Positions 1 to 5,519 of a stretch of DNA of 5,519 nt are shown one piece after another. This DNA comes from Verrucomicrobiales bacterium. GTDB taxonomy: Bacteria > Verrucomicrobiota > Verrucomicrobiia > Verrucomicrobiales > DEV007. Below the pieces are notes generated by a model. That model was not told where the DNA came from, did not search any database, and was given only the letters and a program-made list of their open reading frames with translations. The position numbers were made by a program, and so were the translations under genes. The stretch spans positions 1 through 5,519 of the forward strand of contig JACETS010000173.1 of assembly GCA_013911195.1 (NCBI GenBank), read 5' to 3'. Numbering within the stretch: position 1 is the first letter of the stretch; the number at the start of each line of letters is the position of its first letter.

Positions 1-57
1 ATTATAAAGTGGAGTAGATTTTTTTTTTTGATATCCTCTCATTATTAATCAATAACA
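1..57. other. Upstream leader of the sulfatase with an 11-T tract
   Basis: This short non-coding stretch contains a run of eleven T at 19-29, followed by an AT-rich leader. An in-frame TAA at 46-48 closes the frame just before the sulfatase ATG at 58, so the sulfatase start cannot lie farther upstream. The T run could be the tail of a terminator for a gene to the left, but no GC-rich stem is visible in the 18 bases before it and the window edge cuts off the rest. No convincing -35/-10 pair or Shine-Dalgarno sequence is seen. Confidence 0.4.
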
Positions 58-1350
58 ATGAGAGATTTGAAACTAGTCCTTTTATTAATTTTCACAATTC
101 CACTAATTTCAAAGGCTCTTTCGGAATCAAGACCAAATATCGTAATTATTTTCACAGACGATCAAGGTTATGGAGATTTGGGTTGCTACGGTAACAAAAA
201 AAATAAGACACCAAGGCTTGATCAACTCGCCAAGGAAGGAATTAAGTTTACTTCTTTTTACTCTCAAACCGTCTGCGGCCCCTCAAGATCTGCTCTTCTA
301 ACCGGAAGACAACCTTTTAGAAGCGGTGGATGGAGTATGCCTTCATCGGAAATTACTTTTTCTGAGCTAATGAAAAAATCAGGATACCATACTGCATGTA
401 TCGGAAAATGGGACGTCTCCAATCGTAAAGCCATAAAATCAAGAATGCCAAACGCGCAAGGCTTTGATTATTATTTTGGTCCCTTGGGAGCAAATGACGA
501 TGGAATTGTATCGATACACGAAAACGATAACCCATCAATGGTCACAAAGGATATGGGGAATTTAATAAAACTCTACACTGAAAAATCGATCTCTTTTTTA
601 AGAGAAAAACGCAATCCAAATAAACCATTTTTACTTTATTTATCTCACACAATGATGCACACAATAATAGATGCATCAGATAATTTTCGAGGTAAGTCTG
701 AAGGCGGATTATACGGAGATGTAGTAGAGGAATTTGATTTTGAAACAGGGCGATTACTTGATGTTTTAGATCAGTTGGGACTAACTCAAAACACCATAGT
801 TATTTATACCAGTGATAATGGTCCATGGAACCAAGATAAATATACAAAAAACAAGAAAGGACATCCAAAGAACTCAATCTTCTGGGGAGATCCAGGACCT
901 CTAAGAAATGGCAAAGGGTCATGTTATGAAGGAGGTTACAGACTTCCTTGCATTATTAAATGGCCAGGAAAAATTAAACCTGGAGTTATTTCAGATGCCA
1001 TTATTGCTACTATAGATTTCATGCCAACCTTTTCTAACATCTGTAAATTTGATCTTCCAGAAAGTGTTCATATTGATGGGATCGACCAAACGGCGCTACT
1101 TCTGGGAAAAAGAGACAAAGGTCGTGATTTCTTTTATTTCAACAAAGCAGGAGTTAGGAAAGGTAAATGGAAGTACCTGAAAGCTGATGCTCACTTCTAT
1201 GGCTATGCTATAGAAGATGATCGAAAAAAAATGGAGGAACTCTATAATTTAGAGATTGATATTGGTGAAACCAATAATCTTGCAAAGAAATTTCCTGAGA
1301 AGGTTGCTGAACTTAAGGAACTAATGCTCAAAATTGAAAAGGTTAATTAA
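58..1350 (+). CDS. Secreted arylsulfatase-type (S1 family) sulfatase, FGly-dependent
   Basis: This is a 430-residue alkaline-phosphatase-fold sulfatase that hydrolyses sulfate esters, probably on a polysaccharide or other external substrate. Residues 1-20 form a Sec signal peptide: basic R2 and K5, a hydrophobic core LVLLLIFTIPLI, and probable cleavage after SKA. The mature protein would be periplasmic or exported. The metal-binding Asp pair is D34-D35. C73-G-P-S-R77 is the Cys-type motif that is converted to formylglycine, so a maturase must exist elsewhere. K117, H201, D253-N254 and K286 (in GKGSCYEGG) match the remaining family active-site positions. The C-terminal ELYNLEIDIGETNNLA stretch is typical of the family. 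Odd: the usual GKWH reads GKWD, giving D119 where the sulfate-binding His is expected. Length is normal to slightly short. ATG 58 is the only standard start after the in-frame TAA at 46-48, and it has no Shine-Dalgarno sequence. The substrate cannot be told from the sequence. Confidence 0.93.
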   Translation: MRDLKLVLLLIFTIPLISKALSESRPNIVIIFTDDQGYGDLGCYGNKKNKTPRLDQLAKEGIKFTSFYSQTVCGPSRSALLTGRQPFRSGGWSMPSSEITFSELMKKSGYHTACIGKWDVSNRKAIKSRMPNAQGFDYYFGPLGANDDGIVSIHENDNPSMVTKDMGNLIKLYTEKSISFLREKRNPNKPFLLYLSHTMMHTIIDASDNFRGKSEGGLYGDVVEEFDFETGRLLDVLDQLGLTQNTIVIYTSDNGPWNQDKYTKNKKGHPKNSIFWGDPGPLRNGKGSCYEGGYRLPCIIKWPGKIKPGVISDAIIATIDFMPTFSNICKFDLPESVHIDGIDQTALLLGKRDKGRDFFYFNKAGVRKGKWKYLKADAHFYGYAIEDDRKKMEELYNLEIDIGETNNLAKKFPEKVAELKELMLKIEKVN

Positions 1351-1361
1351 AATAATCTCAT

Positions 1362-2771
1362 GTGATCACTGGAATAACTGAGAAATTAGAGCATCTTTAT
1401 AAACTTAATATGAGTAAAGCTGATCTTAGCAAACTCCCTGCAGTTGAAAAAACTTTACAAGCTCTTGGTGAATTAGATTTACCAAGGGCTATCATCTTGG
1501 GTTACGTAAGAGAATCAATAGGAGAGCTTCGAAAGAATCCAGAAAAGATTGAAGATTTTGAATCTTACATAATTAGAATCAAAAATGAACTTCAAGATAT
1601 CTCACGGACCAGAATTCTCTCGGTTCTTAATGGCACTGGAGTTCTTATTCACACCAATATGGGAAGATCTCCACTCCCAGATTCTGCCGCAGATCGTTTG
1701 CGAGAAATAGCTCAAAATTACAACAATTTGGAACTAGATCTAAACACTGGAGAAAGGGGCCAAAGAGCAGCATATCTTGAAAGGGCATTAGCCATTATTT
1801 CAGGAGCAGAGATGGCTACTGCAGTCAATAATTGTGCTGCGGCTCTAGTAATCATTCTTCGCCATTTTGTTAATGGGAAAAGAAAAAAAGTTATTATTTC
1901 ACGAAGCCAATTGGTTGAAATCGGCGGTGGATTTAGAATTCCTGATATTCTTCTTGCTAGCGGTGCAGAACTTCATGAAATAGGAACTACGAACAAAACA
2001 ACTCTCCAAGATTATAAAAATGCAATTAGCAACGAAACTGCACTGATACTAAAAGTTCACCAAAGTAATTTTTACATGGGCGGCTTTATCGAAAATGCTG
2101 AAACTGAGGAGTTAGCAAAATTAGCAAAATCAGCGAACATTCCATTTTGTGAGGATCTTGGAAGTGGTGCGGTTGTAAATACAGAAGAACACGGACCAGT
2201 CGCACATGAGCCCACTCCGTCCGAAATCATTTCAAAAGGAGTAGACTTACTCTGCTATAGCGGAGACAAGCTTTTAGGTGGACCTCAAGCCGGCATAATC
2301 GCAGGTAAAAAGAATCTAGTTCAGGGCATCAAGAATGAACCATTTTTCAGAGCTCTTAGATGTGATAAATTAATTCTATCAATGTTAGAAGAAATATCAG
2401 AGAATCATCTAAATGGAAACCATACCATTCCTCTTTTAAAAATGTTATCAACTCCAGTCAGTGAACTGGAAGCGAGAGCAACCGATATTATCAAAAAACT
2501 CGGCAACCTTCCTGCAAAAATTGATATCGGTGATGGAGAATCGAGAATTGGAGGTGGAACTATGCCTAAATCCTCTATTCAATCAAAAACAATTGATATT
2601 TCACCCGAAAACATTTCATTAAAAAATCTTTCCAGCCGATTAAGGAAAGGAGAAAACCCTTTAATGGGATACATCGCAGATGAAAAGTTCAGGGTCGACT
2701 TAAGAACAATCTTTCCTAGGCAAGATCAGACTCTTATTAGCTCAATCGTTAGATCGTTAGCAGAGTCATAA
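1362..2771 (+). CDS. selA: L-seryl-tRNA(Sec) selenium transferase (SelA)
   Basis: SelA is a cytosolic, PLP-dependent, usually decameric enzyme that converts Ser-tRNA(Sec) to Sec-tRNA(Sec) using selenophosphate. The protein resembles E. coli SelA throughout. The N-terminal tRNA-binding region includes KLPAVEKTL. The stretch LNGTGVLIHTNMGR is at 89-102, AVNNCAAAL at 154-162, and RSQLVEIGGGFRIPD at 181-195. The PLP-binding SGDKLLGGPQAG is at 300-311 with Schiff-base lysine K303. R102, R330 and R333 fit the substrate-binding arginines known in the family. All expected parts are present at normal length. The start is uncertain. The longest form begins at GTG 1362, 11 bases after the sulfatase stop. 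ATG 1410 (residue 17) would give 453 residues and an N-terminus that lines up better with E. coli SelA. Neither has a Shine-Dalgarno sequence. No promoter is evident in the short gap, so co-transcription with the sulfatase is likely although the functions look unrelated. selB and selC are not in the window. Confidence 0.95.
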   Translation: MITGITEKLEHLYKLNMSKADLSKLPAVEKTLQALGELDLPRAIILGYVRESIGELRKNPEKIEDFESYIIRIKNELQDISRTRILSVLNGTGVLIHTNMGRSPLPDSAADRLREIAQNYNNLELDLNTGERGQRAAYLERALAIISGAEMATAVNNCAAALVIILRHFVNGKRKKVIISRSQLVEIGGGFRIPDILLASGAELHEIGTTNKTTLQDYKNAISNETALILKVHQSNFYMGGFIENAETEELAKLAKSANIPFCEDLGSGAVVNTEEHGPVAHEPTPSEIISKGVDLLCYSGDKLLGGPQAGIIAGKKNLVQGIKNEPFFRALRCDKLILSMLEEISENHLNGNHTIPLLKMLSTPVSELEARATDIIKKLGNLPAKIDIGDGESRIGGGTMPKSSIQSKTIDISPENISLKNLSSRLRKGENPLMGYIADEKFRVDLRTIFPRQDQTLISSIVRSLAES

Positions 2772-2784
2772 TACAATAAAGCGA

Positions 2785-2798
2785 ATCAATCTATTGAT
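2785..2798. terminator. Small inverted repeat at the selA/manA convergent junction (weak terminator candidate)
   Basis: ATCAAT at 2785-2790 and ATTGAT at 2793-2798 are perfect inverted repeats separated by two bases. They span the manA stop codon, 14 bases past the selA stop. Two convergent genes only 19 bp apart would need a shared terminator, and this is the only dyad there. On the manA strand the downstream sequence is moderately T-rich (TCGCTTTATTGTATTAT). On the selA strand there is no T tract. The stem is short and AT-rich, and the two-base gap forces the innermost pair open, so stability would be poor. Confidence 0.2.
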
Positions 2799-3744
2799 CC
2801 GGCATCGTAATCCTTATGATTTTGGATTCTGAGTCACAGGTAAATTCAATAGGCGTATTTGTTTCAGAAGCTGGCAAAATAAATGAGTCTCCAGCCTTAA
2901 TTATTTGGTCATATATACCTAGAGAACCATCGACTAAACAATAAATAGAGAACCTTGAACCTTTCTCTAACTTTTTTTTATCTCCTGACATTAAAGATAA
3001 AATATCAACATTAAAATAGGGACACCTTACCAGTTGACCATTATTACGATTACCCATGAGAGGCTCATTATCCTCGAAGTCAATACACATCAAAGCCTCA
3101 TCCTTGTGCAAAGTTCTTGGCTTTCCATCTATTCCCATGCGCCCCCAATCATAAACTCTGTAGGTGGTGTCACTATTTTGTTGTATTTCAAAAATAACTA
3201 TACCCTCCCCTATTGCATGAAGACATCCACTCGGTAGAAAAATAAAATCACCACACTTAACAGGAAAAGGTTTAATCTTATCATGTAAATTCCCCTCATT
3301 GATAGAATCTCTAAACTCGTCCTTACTCATGCCATTCTTAAGCCCATAATATATAACTGACCCCGGTTCCGCATGTGCAATATACCACAGTTCCGTCTTC
3401 GGCTCTGAATCTAGAATATGACAAATTGACTTCGGCGGGTGAACCTGTAACGACAACTTTTGCCTAGCATCTAAGATTTTAAGCATTAGAGGAAACCTAT
3501 CCGTATCTGGCATTCCTTGGCCAAAAATTTCTTCCCTATAATTATTCCATAAATAATTTAATGTTTTACCATGGTATTTACCATCGACTACCGTACTCTG
3601 ATCGTTTGGTCGATCAACAATCTCCCATGACTCTCCATATTTTAATTCTGCCTTTGGTAACTGTCGTTGATAGATCGTTTCAATAGAACGGCCTCCCCAA
3701 ACTCTTTCTTTATAAATTGGTGCAAATTTTAAGATGTTTTCCAC
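2791..3744 (-). CDS. manA: Mannose-6-phosphate isomerase, short class I type (ManA)
   Basis: ManA is a cytosolic zinc enzyme that interconverts mannose-6-phosphate and fructose-6-phosphate. It feeds mannose into glycolysis or supplies precursors for GDP-mannose. The 317 residues match the short Bacillus-type form (about 315) and not the roughly 390-residue E. coli form. The opening FAPIYKERVWGGR and GESWEIVDRP (37-46) are family hallmarks. The zinc ligands are expected at Q100 and H102 (LSLQVHPP), E118 (TELWYI) and H176 (GCLHAIG). The active-site stretch NSDTTYRVYDWGR is at 190-202 with R196, followed by a second cupin-like half to the end. The start is GTG at 3744-3742. An in-frame TGA at 3756-3754, three codons farther upstream, excludes a longer form unless ATT is used. 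No Shine-Dalgarno sequence is seen. It is convergent with selA and divergent from the flavoprotein gene, so it is probably transcribed alone from the gap at 3745-3822. Confidence 0.94.
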   Translation of the reverse strand: MENILKFAPIYKERVWGGRSIETIYQRQLPKAELKYGESWEIVDRPNDQSTVVDGKYHGKTLNYLWNNYREEIFGQGMPDTDRFPLMLKILDARQKLSLQVHPPKSICHILDSEPKTELWYIAHAEPGSVIYYGLKNGMSKDEFRDSINEGNLHDKIKPFPVKCGDFIFLPSGCLHAIGEGIVIFEIQQNSDTTYRVYDWGRMGIDGKPRTLHKDEALMCIDFEDNEPLMGNRNNGQLVRCPYFNVDILSLMSGDKKKLEKGSRFSIYCLVDGSLGIYDQIIKAGDSFILPASETNTPIEFTCDSESKIIRITMPDQ

Positions 3745-3822
3745 AATAGTTGATCAATATTAATAAAAATATTTTATGATATATTGAAAACTATATCATA
3801 TACAGTCTCAACAAAATATAAA
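3745..3822. promoter_or_regulatory. Divergent control region between manA and the FAD-dependent dehydrogenase gene
   Basis: manA reads left from 3744 and the dehydrogenase reads right from TTG 3784 or GTG 3823, so promoters for both must lie in or near this very AT-rich stretch. Minus-strand TATGAT at 3800-3795 is a good -10 match for manA. A weak -35-like TTTATA lies 16 bases upstream of it, at 3822-3817. On the plus strand, TATCAT at 3794-3799 is a possible -10 without a good -35. An 8-bp palindrome TTGATCAA (3750-3757) sits next to the manA start. Such matches are easy to find by chance in DNA this rich in A and T, so individual boxes are tentative. The location as a whole follows from the gene arrangement. 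Confidence 0.45.
3775..3800. repeat. Perfect 9-bp inverted repeat, possible operator or leader hairpin
   Basis: TATGATATA at 3775-3783 is repeated in inverted form as TATATCATA at 3792-3800, with an 8-base spacer TTGAAAAC. The centre-to-centre distance of 17 bp would suit a dimeric DNA-binding regulator. The dyad covers both the possible manA -10 and the TTG at 3784 proposed as the dehydrogenase start. The arms are visible directly. The regulatory role is inferred, and AT-rich DNA yields such repeats by chance more often than average DNA. Confidence 0.4.
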
Positions 3823-5448
3823 GTGATTGAAGTCACCCAAATTCGCCTCAAGGTCAATCATTCCGATTCGGAATTAAGACAAGCATTGTTTAAAAAATTA
3901 AACATACTTCCTGATGAGGAAATCAAATGGAAAATTTTTAAATGTTCAATAGACGCAAGAAAAAAAGGGACCATCGGTGTGCGATTAATTTACACAATAC
4001 ATGTGGACGCAGGTTTAAATGAACAGTCAATATTATCAAAAATAAAAAATAAAACTGCCAAAATTGTTCAAAAGAAAATTTTTAATGAACCTATTAGAAC
4101 TAATACAAAGTTTAAAACTCGACCAATAATTGTTGGATCTGGCCCATGTGGATATTTTGCTGCACTTTATCTCGCAAGGTCTGGCAAAAAACCCATTGTC
4201 GTTGAACGAGGAAAGGAAGCGGGACCAAGAGCAAGAGATGTAACTCGATTTTGGCGAGAAGGAGGACAAGCAAACCCCGAATCTAATGTACAATTCGGTG
4301 AAGGCGGTGCTGGTACATTTTCAGACGGAAAACTTTACACAGGAATTAAAGATAAAGATGGGGCAGTTCGTATGGTTTTGGAGGAATTGGCTAATCATGG
4401 TGCACCAGATAATATTTTGGTTAAAGGAAAGCCTCATATTGGTACAGACAAGTTAATTAAAGTTTTAAGGTCTATAAGAAATGAAATAATAGATCTAGGA
4501 GGAACGATCAAATTTCAAACAAGAGTCGATGATATAATTCAAAAATCTGGAAAAATTATAGGAATTATTACCTCGGAGGGAAAAGAGATTATTTCAGATA
4601 ACATTATCCTCGCGGTAGGCCATAGCGCCCGCGACACATTCTCCATGTTGCTGGAAAATGGGGTATCCATGGAATCCAAGCCATTTTCAATTGGAGCAAG
4701 AATTGAGCATCCTCAAAAAATGATCGATAAATCTCTTTATGGTGATCTCTCTGGACATCAAAAACTTGGCGCAGCACCTTACAAATTTGTTCGCCATCAA
4801 AATAAAAAAGATGCAAGGAGTTGTTATTCTTTTTGCATGTGCCCAGGAGGATTAGTTGTTGCTGCCAGTTCGGAGCCTGGCCATACAGTAACGAATGGTA
4901 TGAGTTCTTATGCTAGAGCAGATGCCAACGCGAACTCAGGATTTATGGTTGAAATATTTCCTAGTGATTTTGACAATCCTGATGATCCTTTATCAGGGGT
5001 AAACTTTCAAAGAAAATGGGAACGCAAGGCATTCTTATTAGGCGGACCTAAAGGGCATGCTCCTGCCCAACTATTGGGTGATTTCATGAAAAATACTCCG
5101 TCCTCATCATTGGGTGAAGTTACTCCCTCATACCGACCAGGAGTAGTCTTGACTGATTTAAGAGAATGCTTACCAAAATACGTCATAGAAACAATGCAAA
5201 GCACAGTAAAAAGAGTAAGCGATCAAATCTCTGGTTTTGATCGAAAAGATGCTATTTTAACTGCTGCAGAAACAAGATCATCATCACCTCTTAGAATAAA
5301 TCGAAATTCATCTTATCAAAGCCCTAGCATTGAAGGCCTTTATCCTGCAGGCGAAGGTGCTGGCTATGCGGGAGGCATACTTTCCGCAGCAGTTGATGGT
5401 TTAAGAGTCGCAGAGGCAGTCAATATAAACATTGAATCGTCTCTTTGA
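3784..5448 (+). CDS. FAD-dependent dehydrogenase of the COG2509 type, substrate unknown
   Basis: This is a cytosolic flavoprotein of 554 residues in its longest form. It matches the widespread but functionally unassigned COG2509-type NAD(P)/FAD-dependent oxidoreductases. An N-terminal domain (about 14-100) containing IRLKVNHSDSEL and CSIDARKK precedes the FAD-binding Rossmann motif VGSGPCGYFAALYLA (117-131), with E141 placed to bind the FAD ribose. Further family stretches are QFGEGGAGTFSDGKL (170-184), VGHSARDTF (278-286), FCMCPGG (350-356, a C351/C353 CxC pair), ETRSSSPLRI (496-505) and the C-terminal FAD-contacting GEGAGYAGGILSAA (523-536). No signal peptide or membrane segment is seen. 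The start is doubtful. The longest form uses TTG 3784, which lies inside an inverted repeat. GTG 3823 (residue 14) gives MIEVTQIRLKV, closer to the usual family N-terminus, and a 541-residue protein. The gene ends in adjacent TGA-TAG stops. It is divergent from manA, and no partner gene suggests its substrate. Confidence 0.9.
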   Translation: MKTISYTVSTKYKVIEVTQIRLKVNHSDSELRQALFKKLNILPDEEIKWKIFKCSIDARKKGTIGVRLIYTIHVDAGLNEQSILSKIKNKTAKIVQKKIFNEPIRTNTKFKTRPIIVGSGPCGYFAALYLARSGKKPIVVERGKEAGPRARDVTRFWREGGQANPESNVQFGEGGAGTFSDGKLYTGIKDKDGAVRMVLEELANHGAPDNILVKGKPHIGTDKLIKVLRSIRNEIIDLGGTIKFQTRVDDIIQKSGKIIGIITSEGKEIISDNIILAVGHSARDTFSMLLENGVSMESKPFSIGARIEHPQKMIDKSLYGDLSGHQKLGAAPYKFVRHQNKKDARSCYSFCMCPGGLVVAASSEPGHTVTNGMSSYARADANANSGFMVEIFPSDFDNPDDPLSGVNFQRKWERKAFLLGGPKGHAPAQLLGDFMKNTPSSSLGEVTPSYRPGVVLTDLRECLPKYVIETMQSTVKRVSDQISGFDRKDAILTAAETRSSSPLRINRNSSYQSPSIEGLYPAGEGAGYAGGILSAAVDGLRVAEAVNINIESSL

Positions 5449-5473
5449 TAGATCTCTAAATTAAAATAACCTA

Positions 5474-5495
5474 GGATTATTAAAAACAATAATTC
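5474..5495 (+). terminator. Weak stem-loop after the dehydrogenase gene
   Basis: GGATTATT (5474-5481) can pair with AATAATTC (5488-5495) around a six-base loop, with one G-U pair, starting 25 bases past the stop. The stem is AT-rich and no T tract follows, so it is not a classical intrinsic terminator. It may be a chance dyad. Confidence 0.2.
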
Positions 5496-5509
5496 AAGAT
5501 AAGTAATAC

Positions 5510-5519
5510 ATGCCAATAT
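5510..5519 (+). CDS. Possible start of a further plus-strand gene, cut by the window edge
   Basis: An ATG at 5510 followed by CCA ATA begins an open frame (Met-Pro-Ile) that runs off the end, 61 bases after the dehydrogenase stop. Like the other starts here, it has an AT-rich leader and no Shine-Dalgarno sequence. Three codons are too little to identify a gene, so this is only a candidate based on position. Confidence 0.25.

Noticed and set aside
353..538. Open frame on the minus strand inside the sulfatase gene, and similar ones at 3034-3237, 4036-4293, 4604-4816 and 5007-5204
   Set aside because: Each lies opposite a well-supported, family-matching gene, has low-complexity or unremarkable sequence and shows no separate start signals. 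They are shadow frames.
1362..1369. 8-bp palindrome GTGATCAC at the selA start and TTGATCAA at 3750-3757 near the manA start, suggesting a shared operator
   Set aside because: TTGATCAA also occurs inside the sulfatase coding sequence at 218-225, so the TGATCA core is not specific to gene starts and is probably chance.
58..3744. Sulfatase plus manA as a sulfated-mannan or fucoidan utilisation locus
   Set aside because: The genes are on opposite strands with selA between them. No glycoside hydrolase, transporter or regulator is present in the window, so the link is too weak to claim.
5446..5451. TGA stop of the dehydrogenase as a selenocysteine codon, prompted by the nearby selA
   Set aside because: The TGA is followed at once by TAG, and the protein already ends with the family's normal C-terminus.
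5470..5475. CCTAGG palindrome after the dehydrogenase gene as a recombination or binding site
   Set aside because: A six-base palindrome is expected by chance, and no flanking repeat or partner site was found.

Overview
The window holds four full-length, intact protein genes and very little spacer. The DNA is AT-rich (estimated by eye, not computed). It looks like part of a marine or aquatic bacterial chromosome. My best guess is a low-GC member of the Verrucomicrobiota (Opitutae-like). The grounds are a secreted S1-type sulfatase, the style of the short class I mannose-6-phosphate isomerase, a bacterial SelA, and gene starts without Shine-Dalgarno sequences. This taxonomic guess rests on recalled family resemblance and no search was run.

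Layout: (1) 58-1350, plus strand, an exported formylglycine-type sulfatase. (2) 1362-2771, plus strand, selA, the PLP enzyme that makes Sec-tRNA; it starts 11 bases after the sulfatase stop and could be co-transcribed with it. (3) 2791-3744, minus strand, manA, convergent with selA across a 19-bp gap. (4) 3784-5448, plus strand, a COG2509-type FAD-dependent dehydrogenase, divergent from manA. The manA/dehydrogenase gap is the only place that must carry promoters in both directions. It contains a perfect 9-bp inverted repeat lying across the TTG proposed as the dehydrogenase start. The last ten bases may be the beginning of another plus-strand gene.

Functionally this is a housekeeping and catabolism mixture and not an obvious dedicated system. 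The sulfatase would remove sulfate from an external substrate such as an algal glycan. ManA links mannose-6-phosphate to fructose-6-phosphate, so it could serve mannose use or GDP-mannose supply. SelA shows that the organism probably makes selenoproteins, but selB, selC and any selenoprotein lie outside the window. The dehydrogenase has no assigned substrate. I saw no mobile element, CRISPR array, tRNA or rRNA. No gene is broken.

The points most worth a second look are a His-to-Asp change in the sulfatase's normally conserved GKWH active-site motif, the dyad and uncertain start at the manA/dehydrogenase divergence, and the lack of ribosome-binding sites at every start. I found no convincing sign of a new multi-gene system here.
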